Shown here: positions 48,190 to 56,891 of the stretch, piece after piece | Layout of the letters: each line of letters starts with the position of its first letter | Position numbering within the stretch: the stretch's first letter is position 1 | Assembly (NCBI RefSeq): GCF_039538145.1 | Contig: NZ_BAABBV010000001.1 | Span: 1,302,001-1,366,000, forward strand | Reading direction: 5' to 3' | DNA: 64,000 nt | Source: Gryllotalpicola daejeonensis | GTDB lineage: Bacteria; Actinomycetota; Actinomycetes; Actinomycetales; Microbacteriaceae | Translations under genes and position numbers: made by a program | Notes under the pieces: generated by a model | Seen by the model: the letters and a program-made list of their open reading frames with translations, nothing else | Database searches by the model: none | What the model was told of the DNA's origin: nothing

Positions 48190-50859
48190 GTGAGCGACCT
48201 TCAGCCAACCATCGCACCGTCGCCCTCTCGCCGCCGCGACTCCGTCCGTGCCGAGGTCGACGAATCCCTCCGCGCCAGCGTGCGCACCCTGGGCGGTCTG
48301 CTCGGGCGTGTGCTCTCTGCGGTCGACCCGAGCCTGCTCGACGACGTCGAGCACCTTCGCGCGCTGACCATTGCCGCGTACGAGGACGACGACCAGCAGC
48401 GCTTCGAGGAAGCGGAAGCCCTCGTCGAGAGCTTCACCCCTGAGCGCGCCGAGCAGGTCGCCCGCGCCTTCACCGCCTACTTCCACCTCGTGAACCTCGC
48501 CGAGGAGCAGCACCGCATCCGTCGCCTGCGCGAGCGCGACGTGCCGGGCCGCGCCGAGACGCGCACCGATACCTTCGCCGGCGCGATCACTCAGCTGACC
48601 AGCGAGGTCGGCGCAGAAGAGACCGCGCGTCGCGTCGCCGCCCTGCGCTTCCACCCGGTGCTCACCGCCCACCCGACCGAGGCGCGTCGCCCCGCGATCT
48701 CGGGCGCGATCCGCCGCATCGCCGAGCTGCTGGCCGAGCGCGACGACCCGCGCCTCGGCTATGCGGCCGGCCTCGAGAATGAGCGCCGCCTGCTCGAAGA
48801 GATCGACACGCTCTGGCGCACGAGCCCGCTGCGCGCCCAGAAGCCGACCCCGGTCGACGAGGTGCGCACGGCGATGAATGTGTTCGACACCTCGCTGTTC
48901 CAGGTCGTGCCGCGCGTCTACCGCGCGCTCGACGACTGGCTGCTCGGCGATGAGGCCGGCAAGGCGCCCGCCGTTGCCAAGGCGTTCGTGCGCTACGGCT
49001 CGTGGATCGGCGCCGACCGTGACGGCAACCCGTTCGTCACCGCCAAGGTCACCCGCCAGGCCGCGCAGATCGCGAGCGAGCACGTGCTGCTCGGCTACGA
49101 GCACGCCGCGACCCGCATCGGGCGCACCCTGACCATCTCCGCTGAGGACACGCCGCCGTCGGCCGCCCTCACCGACCTGTGGGCCCGCCAGCGCGCCCTC
49201 GCCGGCTTCGCCGCCGACGAGCTCGAGCAGCGCTCGCACACCGAGCCGCACCGCCGCGCGCTGCTCTTCGTGACGCGCCGCATCATCGCGACCCGCACCC
49301 GCGACGCCGACCTGGCCTACGAGAGCCCCGAAGAGCTGCTCGGCGAGCTGCGGATCATCCAGTCATCACTGCGCGAGGGCGGTGCAGATCGCGCCGCCTC
49401 CGGCGAGCTGCAGCACCTCATCTGGCAGGTCGAGACCTTCGGGTTCCACCTCGCCGACCTCGAAGTACGGCAGCACTCGAAGGTGCACCGCCAGGTGCTC
49501 GAAGAGCTGCGTTCCGGAAGCCCGCGCTCGGAGCTCGCCGACGAGGTGCTCGAGGTCTTCCACACGATCTCCGCACTGCAGAAGCGCTTCGGCGTCGACG
49601 CCGCGCGCCGCTACATCGTGTCGTTCACTCAGTCCGCCGAAGACCTGGCGAACGTCTACGAGCTTGCGAAGCGTGCACTCGGCTCGGCCGAAGCCGCCCC
49701 GGTGCTCGACGTCATTCCGCTCTTCGAGACGTTCGCCGACCTCAACAACTCGACCGACATCCTCGACGGGCTGATCGAGCTCGAGCCTGTCAAGGCACGC
49801 CTGGCCGCGACCGGCCGCCGCCTCGAGGTGATGCTCGGCTACTCCGACTCGTCGAAGGACGTCGGGCCGGTCTCCGCCACCCTCGCGCTCTACGACGCAC
49901 AGAGCCGCATCGCCGCGTGGGCCAAGCGCAACGACATCGAGCTGACCCTCTTCCACGGCCGCGGCGGCGCTCTCGGCCGCGGCGGCGGCCCGGCCAACGA
50001 GGCCGTGCTGGCGCAGCCGCCGCACTCGGTCGAGGGCCGTTTCAAGCTCACCGAGCAGGGCGAGGTCATCTTCGCCCAGTACGGCGACCAGACCATCGCC
50101 GCCCGCCACCTCGAGCAGATGGCCAGCGCCACGCTGCTGGCCGAGGCGCCCTCCAACCAGGCGCGCAACGAGCAGGCATCCGTCACCTACTCGGCTCTCG
50201 CGACACGCCTCGACGAGGCGAGCCGCGCGCGGTTCTTCGAGCTGGTCAAGGCCGACGGCTTCGCCCAGTGGTTCGGGCGTGTGACGCCGCAGGAAGAGGT
50301 CGGCCTGCTCTCGCTCGGCTCGCGCCCCGCCCGCCGTGGCCTCTCGCTCGAGTCGCTCGAGGACCTGCGCGCCATTCCGTGGGTGTTCGCGTGGTCACAG
50401 GCCCGCGTCAACCTCACCGGCTGGTTCGGCCTCGGCACGGCGCTCGCCTCGATCGGCGACGCAGAGCTGCTGCACAAGGCGTACAACGAGTGGCCGCTGT
50501 TCGGCACCATGATCGACAACGTGCAGATGTCGCTCGCAAAGACCGACGAGCGCCTCGCCCGCCGCTACCTCGCGCTCGACAGCCGTGAGGATCTGGCCCA
50601 GCTCGTGCTCGACGAGATGGCGCTGACGCGCGAGCAGGTGCTGCTGACGTCAGGCCACACCGAGCTGCTCGAGGGCCGCGCCGTGCTGCAGCGCGCCGTG
50701 CAGCTGCGTTCGCCCTACGTCGACGCGCTGTCGCTGCTGCAGCTGCGTGCGCTGCGCGAGATCCGCGCGACCGGCTCGGCTGACGCCGAGGACCGGCCGC
50801 ACCGGCTCATGCTGCTCGCAGTCAACGGCGTGGCCGCGGGCCTGCAGAACACGGGCTGA
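48190..50859 (+). CDS. ppc: Phosphoenolpyruvate carboxylase
   Basis: Carboxylates PEP to oxaloacetate, replenishing the TCA cycle and feeding the citrate synthases. The 889-residue protein carries the catalytic VLTAHPTEARRPAI (His), GYSDSSKDVGPVSATLALY, FHGRGGALGRGGGPAN (the glycine loop), and ends AVNGVAAGLQNTG, the invariant C-terminal QNTG. GTG 48190 follows TAACCT by seven bases. It ends 14 bases before the third copy of the 66-bp dyad. Confidence 0.96.
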   Translation: MSDLQPTIAPSPSRRRDSVRAEVDESLRASVRTLGGLLGRVLSAVDPSLLDDVEHLRALTIAAYEDDDQQRFEEAEALVESFTPERAEQVARAFTAYFHLVNLAEEQHRIRRLRERDVPGRAETRTDTFAGAITQLTSEVGAEETARRVAALRFHPVLTAHPTEARRPAISGAIRRIAELLAERDDPRLGYAAGLENERRLLEEIDTLWRTSPLRAQKPTPVDEVRTAMNVFDTSLFQVVPRVYRALDDWLLGDEAGKAPAVAKAFVRYGSWIGADRDGNPFVTAKVTRQAAQIASEHVLLGYEHAATRIGRTLTISAEDTPPSAALTDLWARQRALAGFAADELEQRSHTEPHRRALLFVTRRIIATRTRDADLAYESPEELLGELRIIQSSLREGGADRAASGELQHLIWQVETFGFHLADLEVRQHSKVHRQVLEELRSGSPRSELADEVLEVFHTISALQKRFGVDAARRYIVSFTQSAEDLANVYELAKRALGSAEAAPVLDVIPLFETFADLNNSTDILDGLIELEPVKARLAATGRRLEVMLGYSDSSKDVGPVSATLALYDAQSRIAAWAKRNDIELTLFHGRGGALGRGGGPANEAVLAQPPHSVEGRFKLTEQGEVIFAQYGDQTIAARHLEQMASATLLAEAPSNQARNEQASVTYSALATRLDEASRARFFELVKADGFAQWFGRVTPQEEVGLLSLGSRPARRGLSLESLEDLRAIPWVFAWSQARVNLTGWFGLGTALASIGDAELLHKAYNEWPLFGTMIDNVQMSLAKTDERLARRYLALDSREDLAQLVLDEMALTREQVLLTSGHTELLEGRAVLQRAVQLRSPYVDALSLLQLRALREIRATGSADAEDRPHRLMLLAVNGVAAGLQNTG

Positions 50860-50873
50860 TTCACCGCGCTGCG

Positions 50874-50939
50874 TGCGCCACCGGCTTCCGCTTTGCGCCA
50901 CTCGGATCCGAGTAGCGCAAAGCGGAACCTGGTGGCGCA
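50874..50939. repeat. 66-bp dyad element, copy 3, between convergent genes
   Basis: Starts TGCGCCACCGGCTTCCGC, is centred on CGGATCCG at 50906/50907, and ends GGTGGCGCA. Arms mismatch at only 3 of 33 positions, the most symmetrical copy. It fills the gap between ppc and the convergent hypothetical gene. Confidence 0.9.
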
Positions 50940-50946
50940 ACGTCGT

Positions 50947-51642
50947 CTATGCGATGACGGATGCCTCAGGCCGCGCTTCTTCGCGAGGAAGCGCGACCTG
51001 CACCGCCGTGCGCTTCGTCGGCTTCTTGGTCTTCTCTAGCTCGGCGATCGCCGTGCGCAGCATGTCGATCAGCCGGTCGTCGGCGTCCCACACGCACGCT
51101 TCGGCGATACCGCACGCGGCGACGCGCACGATCTCAAGCCCGGCGCGCTCCTGACGCCCGATCGGGATGCTCGCGTTGAACTCGGCGTGCCGGGCGACCC
51201 AGTCCACCGCACCCGGCGCCGCCGCGAACGCCGCCTCAGCGCGCGCCCGCAGTTCGGGCGCCTCGACGCCGAGCTGATCGAGCGCCCCGAGGGCTGCGCG
51301 CAGGCCGACCGCCAGCGCGTGCTGCCGGTGCATGCTCGAAACCGGAAGTGCCGACGCCGCGGCGCTCGCGGCGACCCGCAGCATGCCTACGGTCGAGCCG
51401 GTGAGGCCGATGACGCGCGGCACGTCCTGCAGAAGCTCCTGCCGGCGAACGTCGCTGATCAGATCGTTGACGGCCCGCGCCAGCGCCGCCAGCACAGGAT
51501 CGGTGCACCCGGGGTGGTCGCTCCAGCGCTCCCCCGCCAGGTACGAGGCGAATTCCATGAAGCAGGCTCCACGGCGCGGCGTACGGTGCCGCCCCGCGCC
51601 GAGCCGCGGAAGGTAATCCGGTGTCGAAATGCGTGAACTCAT
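50947..51642 (-). CDS. Conserved hypothetical protein, 231 aa
   Basis: A soluble, mainly helical protein. After a basic head (STPDYLPRLGAGRHRTPRRGACFMEFASYLAGERWSDHPGC, residues about 5-45) come helices such as PVLAALARAVNDLISDVRR and DVPRVIGLTGSTVGMLRVAASAAASALPVSSMHRQH. The C-terminal part ends in a Lys/Thr-rich stretch (ELEKTKKPTKRTAVQV). I recall the GACFMEFASYLAGERWSDHP pattern from conserved actinobacterial proteins of unknown function. GAGGT lies four to five bases before the ATG at 51642. It is followed on the same strand by the repeat element and converges on ppc. Confidence 0.68.
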   Translation of the reverse strand: MSSRISTPDYLPRLGAGRHRTPRRGACFMEFASYLAGERWSDHPGCTDPVLAALARAVNDLISDVRRQELLQDVPRVIGLTGSTVGMLRVAASAAASALPVSSMHRQHALAVGLRAALGALDQLGVEAPELRARAEAAFAAAPGAVDWVARHAEFNASIPIGRQERAGLEIVRVAACGIAEACVWDADDRLIDMLRTAIAELEKTKKPTKRTAVQVALPREEARPEASVIA

Positions 51643-51716
51643 TGCGACCTCGCTCGTGTCGATGATCCCTAGATCATCACTCTGCGGCTCGTGCGCGGCA
51701 AGGGGGTAGCCTGGTG

Positions 51717-52604
51717 CTATTCGCCGGTCTTGACCGGAAGTTCCGGGTGGTTCGACCACTGGCTGAAAGACCCGGGGTACACCGCGGGCGCGAAGCCGGC
51801 CAGCGTCAGCGCCACCGCCTCGTGCGCCGCCGTGACGCCGCTTCCGCAGTAGGCACCGACGGGTGAGGCATCCGTCACCCCCAGTTCTTCGAATCGCGCA
51901 CGCAGCTCGCCCGGCGTCAGGAACCGGCCGTTCGCATCGACGTTCGCGGTCGTCGGAGCGCTCACCGCGCCCGGGATGTGGCCGGCACGCGGGTCGATCG
52001 GTTCGACCTCGCCGCGGAAGCGGTCACCTGCGCGGGCATCGAGCAGAACACCGGATGCCGCGAACGCGGCGACCTCATCGAGCGGGATCACCGGCAGCGC
52101 GCCGTATTCGAGCGTCACCGTTCCGGGAATCGGCGCGTCTCCGGTGCCCGTCTCGAGCGGGTGCCCGGCGGCCGTCCACGCGCGCAGGCTGCCGTCGAGC
52201 AGCCGCACGTCGGCAACGCCCGCGTAGCGCAGCAGCCACCACGCCCGCGCGCTCGACAGGTTCTTGAGGTCGTCGTAGACGACGACGGTGTCGCCCGGGT
52301 CGATGCCCCAGCTGCGCGCGGCCTGCTGCAGCTCGTCGAGCTCGGGCAGCGGGTGCCTGCCATCCTGCGGGGTGCGCCGCTCGGGCGGCAGTGCGAGCTC
52401 TGTCTCGAGGTCGACGTAGACCGCGCCGGGGATGTGCCCGAGCTCGAAGGCCTCGCGACCGTCCGGCTTGTCAGCCGGCCGCGCGACGCCGCCCCAGCGC
52501 ACATCGAGCACGCGCACGGGGCCTCCGTCTGGGTAGCGCCCGTCGCGCAGTGCGGTTTCGAGCTCGGCTGGGTCGGTCAGGATCGGGCGTTCGCTGTGGG
52601 TCAC
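51717..52604 (-). CDS. 3-mercaptopyruvate/thiosulfate sulfurtransferase (two rhodanese domains)
   Basis: A 295-residue tandem rhodanese. The N-terminal domain has VRVLDVRWGG...GHIPGAVYVDLETELA. The catalytic cysteine is in GAYCGSGVTAAHEAVALTLAG, whose CGSGVT loop is the mercaptopyruvate sulfurtransferase-like form. RAGHIPGAVSAPTTANVDANG precedes it. Together with the paralogue at 30603-31538 the cell has two such enzymes with different active-site loops. The GTG at 52604 follows TAGCGT by seven bases. Confidence 0.87.
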   Translation of the reverse strand: MTHSERPILTDPAELETALRDGRYPDGGPVRVLDVRWGGVARPADKPDGREAFELGHIPGAVYVDLETELALPPERRTPQDGRHPLPELDELQQAARSWGIDPGDTVVVYDDLKNLSSARAWWLLRYAGVADVRLLDGSLRAWTAAGHPLETGTGDAPIPGTVTLEYGALPVIPLDEVAAFAASGVLLDARAGDRFRGEVEPIDPRAGHIPGAVSAPTTANVDANGRFLTPGELRARFEELGVTDASPVGAYCGSGVTAAHEAVALTLAGFAPAVYPGSFSQWSNHPELPVKTGE

Positions 52605-52729
52605 GCACTCGACGCTACGACGAACGGATGCTTCGCAAAAACGTCACGAAACAATGCGCCGCCGGCCGCGATTCACAGGCTAATCTCAGCCTCGGGGAAC
52701 CACCCGTGTCCGCTTCGAAAGGAACGACC

Positions 52730-53074
52730 ATGTCCGACTTCCAGTCGCAAGACCCGAGCGCCGCACCGACCGCGCCGCCCGCACCTGCCGCACCCGCGGC
52801 GCCCGCCGGGCAGTATGGCGGCTACGCTCCGGCCCAGCCGCGCTACAACACGCTCGCGATCGTGGGCTTCATCCTTTCCTTCATCGTCTCGATCGCCGGG
52901 ATCATCGTCTCGGCCATTGCGCTCAACCAGATCAAGAAGACCGGCGAGCGCGGTCACGGCCTCGCACTGTGGGGACTGATCCTGGGCATCGTCTTCCTCG
53001 TGCTCAGCGTCGTCGTCGCGATCATCTCGTTCGCAGCGGCGGCCGCTCTCGTCAACAGCGGCACCACATACTGA
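52730..53074 (+). CDS. DUF4190 domain membrane protein
   Basis: A 114-residue protein. A Pro/Ala-rich cytoplasmic head (SDFQSQDPSAAPTAPPAPAA...) precedes two transmembrane helices (TLAIVGFILSFIVSIAGIIVSAIAL and LALWGLILGIVFLVLSVVVAIISF), joined by the conserved NQIKKTGERGHG loop of DUF4190. Function is unknown. It has a textbook ribosome binding site, GAAAGGA seven bases before the ATG, and a TAATCT box at 52681-52686. It is therefore one of the few genes here with a true 5' leader, suggesting strong expression. An intrinsic terminator follows. Confidence 0.85.
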   Translation: MSDFQSQDPSAAPTAPPAPAAPAAPAGQYGGYAPAQPRYNTLAIVGFILSFIVSIAGIIVSAIALNQIKKTGERGHGLALWGLILGIVFLVLSVVVAIISFAAAAALVNSGTTY

Positions 53075-53091
53075 GTCGCATCGACAGCGGG

Positions 53092-53121
53092 AAGCCCCGA
53101 GGCCTCACAGCCTCGGGGCTT
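53092..53121 (+). terminator. Rho-independent terminator
   Basis: AAGCCCCGAGGC and GCCTCGGGGCTT form a 12-bp perfect stem with a six-base loop, followed by TTCCCCTT. It lies 17 bases after the DUF4190 stop and could also serve the convergent nrd operon. The next 60 bases contain repeated TTGCGC words but no gene. Confidence 0.88.
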
Positions 53122-53185
53122 TCCCCTTGCGCATTGCTCGTTGCGCGTTGCGCGCGACTCGATGCGCGCCTGGCGCGCTCGGCGC

Positions 53186-54169
53186 TTAGCTCGACGCCTT
53201 CGCGTTCGACTCGTACGAGGTGTTGGTCGACTCGAAGAAGTTGACCAGCTCGAGCGTGTCGTTCGCAGTGGCCATCCACTTGGCGGGGTTGCTCACCTTG
53301 TACTCGGGCTCGAAGCCGAGCTCTTCGAGGCGGCGGTCGGCCAGGTAGCGCACGTACTGGTTGATGTAGTTCGCGTTGAGGCCGAGGATGCCGCCGGGCA
53401 GCAGGTCGCGGTTGTACTGCTCTTCCATCTCGACCGCGTCGAGGATCATCTGCTTGATCTCGTTCGCGAACTCGGGCGTCTGCAGGTCGGGGTTCTCGTC
53501 GAGCACCGTGAGGATCAGGTTCATGCCGAACTTCAGGTGCAGCGACTCGTCGCGCACGATCCAGTCGACGAGCGAGCCGAAGTTGCGCAGCAGGTTCCGC
53601 TGGCGGAACGAGAGCGCCACCATGAAGCCCGAGTAGAACCAGATGCCCTCGAGGATGATGTTGTAGGCGACGAGGTTGCGGATGAAGTCCTGCTTCCCCT
53701 GCGTCGTCGTGATGTCGAGGGTCTCCTCCGTCATGCGACGGATGAATTTGACCTCGAACTCCTCTTTGCGGGCCATCGACGGGATGTCGACGTGCGCGTT
53801 GTACGCCTCGTCGCGGTCGATGGGGAACGTCTCGAGCACGTACTCGAACGACATGCAGTGGTTGGCCTCTTCCCACATCTGCTTCGCGAGATAGAGGTGC
53901 GCCTCAGGCGCGTTCACGTACGGGTAGACGCCGAAGGCCAGGGCCTTGTTGACGAGCAGCTCGTTCGGGTTGAAGTACGAGATCAGGAAGGTGACGGCGT
54001 GGCGCTCTTCGTCCGTCATCCGCTTGAAGTCGGCGAGGTCCTCACCGAGCTGGATCTCGTTCGGGAACCACGTGTTCGCGACCGCCTGGTCGTAGAGGTC
54101 CATCGCCCACTTGTAGGTGATCGGCTTGAGGAGCAGTCCGTCCTTGACGCCTGTGCCCAGGATTCCCAT
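53186..54169 (-). CDS. nrdB: Ribonucleotide reductase small subunit R2, Phe-type (class Ic-like)
   Basis: 327 residues. Metal ligands by alignment: Glu70 (NPNELLVN), Glu101 and His104 (MWEEANHCMSF), a Glu in IILEGIWFYSGF, and Glu/His in RDESLHLKFG. Two features mark subclass Ic. The first ligand is Glu rather than Asp, 31 residues before Glu101, and the position four residues after His104, normally the radical Tyr, is Phe108. Such R2 proteins use a Mn/Fe cofactor instead of a tyrosyl radical (established for Chlamydia trachomatis). A Tyr near the C terminus (NTSYESN) is kept for radical transfer. It lies six bases after nrdA in one operon. Confidence 0.92.
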   Translation of the reverse strand: MGILGTGVKDGLLLKPITYKWAMDLYDQAVANTWFPNEIQLGEDLADFKRMTDEERHAVTFLISYFNPNELLVNKALAFGVYPYVNAPEAHLYLAKQMWEEANHCMSFEYVLETFPIDRDEAYNAHVDIPSMARKEEFEVKFIRRMTEETLDITTTQGKQDFIRNLVAYNIILEGIWFYSGFMVALSFRQRNLLRNFGSLVDWIVRDESLHLKFGMNLILTVLDENPDLQTPEFANEIKQMILDAVEMEEQYNRDLLPGGILGLNANYINQYVRYLADRRLEELGFEPEYKVSNPAKWMATANDTLELVNFFESTNTSYESNAKASS

Positions 54170-54175
54170 TGGTGC

Positions 54176-56671
54176 TTACTTGCCTTCCGAGTCGGAGTTG
54201 GAGGAGGAGGTCAGGCCGCCGAAGCCGAAGCCGCGACGCGCGGGCGCGCCTGCTGCCGCGGGCTCAGCGGCGGGCGATGCCGGGGATGCCTGGCCGGCGC
54301 TCGCTGCGCCGAAGCCTTTGCGTGCCCCGCCGATCTCTTCGCTCTTGTTGACGCGAACGGTCGACTGCTCGGCCTGGTGACGCGGCTTCATGTGCAGGTA
54401 GTAGGTCGTCTTCACGCCGCGCTTCCACGCCTCGGTGTAGATGTCGACCATGTCGGTGAGGTCGCGCGTCTCGAGGTACATGTTGCGGCTGATCGCCTGG
54501 TCGATCCACTTCTGGGCGCGCGCCGCGACCTCGAGGAACGCGATCGGCGAGAGCTGGAAGCTCGTCTTGTAGACGCGCTTGATCTCATCGGGGATCGCGG
54601 CGATGCCCTGGATGTCGCCCTGGCTGCGCAGCACCTGCTCGCGCACCTGCTCCCACAGCCCGCGCTCCTGCAGAGCGGCGACCAGGTTGCGGTTCACCTC
54701 GAGGAACTTGCCGTTCGAGGTGGCGCGGCTGAAGATCTGCGAGAACTGCGGGTCGAAACCGGGGGTGGTGCCTGCGACGAGACCGATCGACGCGGTCGGC
54801 GCGACCGCCATCAGGGTCGCGTTGCGCACGCCGCCCTTGACCCGCTGGCGCAGCGAGTCCCAGTCGAGCGTGGTGCGGCGGCTGACCTCGATCGGCACAC
54901 CGCGGTCCTTCTCGGTGATGTCGAGGGTGTCGAACGGCACGAGGCCCTGGCTCCACCGCGACCCGGCGAAGTTCGGATACGCCCCGCGCTCGGCGGCGAG
55001 GTCGACGGACTCCTCGATCGCGTAGTAGGAGATGCGCTCGGCCACCTCGTCGATGAGCTCGTACGCCTCTTCCGAGTCGTAGGGCAGGCCGAGCTTCTCG
55101 ACGACGTCGGTGTAGCCCATCATGCCGAGGCCGATGGCGCGGTTGTTGAGGTTCGCGTTGTCAGCCTCGGGCACCGACGACATGGTGATGTCGATCAGGT
55201 TGTCGAGCTGGCGAACCGCGAGACGCACCGAGCGCTTGATCGAATCCCAGTCGAAGGTGCCGTCTGCACGCAGGTGGCGCGGCAGGTTGATCGACGCGAG
55301 GTTGCAGACCGCGATGTTGTCGATGTCCTGCGGAAGGCAGATCTCGGTGCACAGGTTCGAGAGGTGGATCGTGCCGGTGTTGTTGTTGAGGGCACGGTTG
55401 TTGATCGTGTCCTTCCAGGTCAGCCACGGGTGTGCCGTGGTCTGCAGGCTCATCAGGATGTCCTTGAACTGCTGGCGCGCCGGCAGCTTCTTGAACATGC
55501 GCATGTGGCCGGCCTCGGCCTCTGCCGCGTAGAACGCGTAGCGCTCGGAGAACGCCTTGCCGTAGAGCTCGTTGAGGTCGCTCACCTCGAGCGGGTCGAA
55601 CAGGTACCAGGGCTCGTCGTTCTGCACGCGCTTCATGAACTCGTCGGAGATCCAGACGGCGGTGTTGGCGGTGCGGGTGCGGCGGTACGGGTCACCCGAG
55701 TTCTGGCGCAGGTCGAGGAAGTCGGGGAAGTCGAGGTGCCAGTTCTCCATGTAGAAGGCGAGGGCGCCGAACTTCTTGCCGCCGCGGCTGACCGCGCGCA
55801 GCACCGAGTCGATCGTGTGCATGAAGGGGATCGGGCCGGTCGAGACGGTGTTGTTCGAGCGGATCGGCGAGCCCTGCGAGCGCAGCTTCGTCACCGAGAG
55901 GCCGATGCCGCCGGTGCCCTTCGTGATCCACATCACGTCGCGCACCGACTTCGCGATGTGCTCGATGTCGTCGTGCATCTCCATCACGAAGCAGTTGGAG
56001 AGCTGCGGGAACTTGGTGCCGGCGTTCACCAGCGTCGAGCCCGCGGCGAGGTAGTCGAGGCGCGACATCGTCTCGTAGAACTCCAGCGCGATGGCGGTCG
56101 GGTCTGTCTCGTTGAGAGAGAGGCCCATCGCGATGCGCATCCAGAAGTACTGCGGGGTCTCGAGCGGCTCACCGTTGCGCGCCTTGATGCTGTAGCGGTT
56201 GTTGAGCGTGACCAGGCCGATGTAGCGCAGCAGCTGGTCGTTCACCGGCTCGATCGCCTGGGCGAGGCGGTCCAGGTCGAAGAGCTGGGGGAAGCGGGGG
56301 TCGAGCAGCTGCTCGGCGACACCGCGCTCGACGTATGCGCGGAACTGGTCCTGGTGCTTCTGCTTCAGCTCGGCGTCCGTCGCGTAGTCGCCGAGGACGC
56401 GCTTGTAGATGGTCTTGAGCAACAGGCGGGCGGCGACGGTGTCGAAGGCAGGGTCGTCCTTGACGTTCTGCAGCGCGACCTGGATGACCGCCTCATCGAG
56501 CTGCTGCGTGGTGATTCCGTCGAAGAGAGTGAGCTCGAGCTCGCTCGCGATCTGAGTCACCCACGTGATGTTCTCGTCGAGGCCCTCAGCGGCCTTCTCG
56601 ATGGCGAGGTTGATCTTGTTCGCGTCGTACGGCTCGCGCGTTCCATCACGCTTGACAACGGTGATTGCCAC
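54176..56671 (-). CDS. nrdA: Ribonucleotide reductase large subunit R1
   Basis: An 831-residue class I catalytic subunit reducing ribonucleotides. The N-terminal ATP-cone (TVVKRDGTREPYDANKINLAIEKA, residues about 5-95) provides dATP regulation. Active-site cysteines are FPQLSNCFVMEM, the radical Cys in LSNLCTEICLP (N-x-C-x-E) and AVCNLASINLPRHL. MAVAPTASIGLVAGTTPGFDP is the P-T-A-S-I loop. The C-terminal 65 residues are Gly/Ala/Ser-rich and contain no cysteine, so the usual redox-shuttle Cys pair is missing. The GTG at 56671 follows AAGGAG at eight bases. NrdR-box-like sites lie upstream. Confidence 0.94.
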   Translation of the reverse strand: MAITVVKRDGTREPYDANKINLAIEKAAEGLDENITWVTQIASELELTLFDGITTQQLDEAVIQVALQNVKDDPAFDTVAARLLLKTIYKRVLGDYATDAELKQKHQDQFRAYVERGVAEQLLDPRFPQLFDLDRLAQAIEPVNDQLLRYIGLVTLNNRYSIKARNGEPLETPQYFWMRIAMGLSLNETDPTAIALEFYETMSRLDYLAAGSTLVNAGTKFPQLSNCFVMEMHDDIEHIAKSVRDVMWITKGTGGIGLSVTKLRSQGSPIRSNNTVSTGPIPFMHTIDSVLRAVSRGGKKFGALAFYMENWHLDFPDFLDLRQNSGDPYRRTRTANTAVWISDEFMKRVQNDEPWYLFDPLEVSDLNELYGKAFSERYAFYAAEAEAGHMRMFKKLPARQQFKDILMSLQTTAHPWLTWKDTINNRALNNNTGTIHLSNLCTEICLPQDIDNIAVCNLASINLPRHLRADGTFDWDSIKRSVRLAVRQLDNLIDITMSSVPEADNANLNNRAIGLGMMGYTDVVEKLGLPYDSEEAYELIDEVAERISYYAIEESVDLAAERGAYPNFAGSRWSQGLVPFDTLDITEKDRGVPIEVSRRTTLDWDSLRQRVKGGVRNATLMAVAPTASIGLVAGTTPGFDPQFSQIFSRATSNGKFLEVNRNLVAALQERGLWEQVREQVLRSQGDIQGIAAIPDEIKRVYKTSFQLSPIAFLEVAARAQKWIDQAISRNMYLETRDLTDMVDIYTEAWKRGVKTTYYLHMKPRHQAEQSTVRVNKSEEIGGARKGFGAASAGQASPASPAAEPAAAGAPARRGFGFGGLTSSSNSDSEGK

Positions 56672-56727
56672 GGCAATTTCTCCTTCTATCCCCTTGGATT
56701 CGCTGCACTTCCCCGAAACAGCTTGAT

Positions 56728-56771
56728 CACTATATAGCGGGGCCGCCCATCTCCTTCGCCCCCACATCTAG
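56728..56771 (-). promoter_or_regulatory. nrdAB promoter with two NrdR-box-like sites
   Basis: Two sites resemble the NrdR box core CwAtATaTwG, each with one core mismatch: CACTATATAG (56728-56737) and CCACATCTAG (56762-56771). They are 34 bases apart, about three helical turns. The first overlaps a TATAGT -10 box (56729-56734) on the nrd strand. Tandem NrdR boxes over the promoter are the known arrangement for dNTP-responsive repression. Confidence 0.55.
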
Positions 56772-56891
56772 TGGGCGTGTCGTCCACAACTGTGCATAAC
56801 TTCCGCCCGTTCTCCACAGGCTAGACGCCACCCCCGACATTGGCGTGCGAGGCCGAAAGCGGCCGAATCCGCTGGCTAGACTGGCGAGACC

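Noticed and set aside
53128..53185. Repeated TTGCGC words after the terminator as a new repeat family
   Set aside because: Short, irregular and without dyad symmetry; best regarded as low-complexity sequence.
53141..56737. 1198-codon plus-strand frame across both nrd genes
   Set aside because: It runs antisense through two unmistakable reductase genes and shows only mirrored codon bias.
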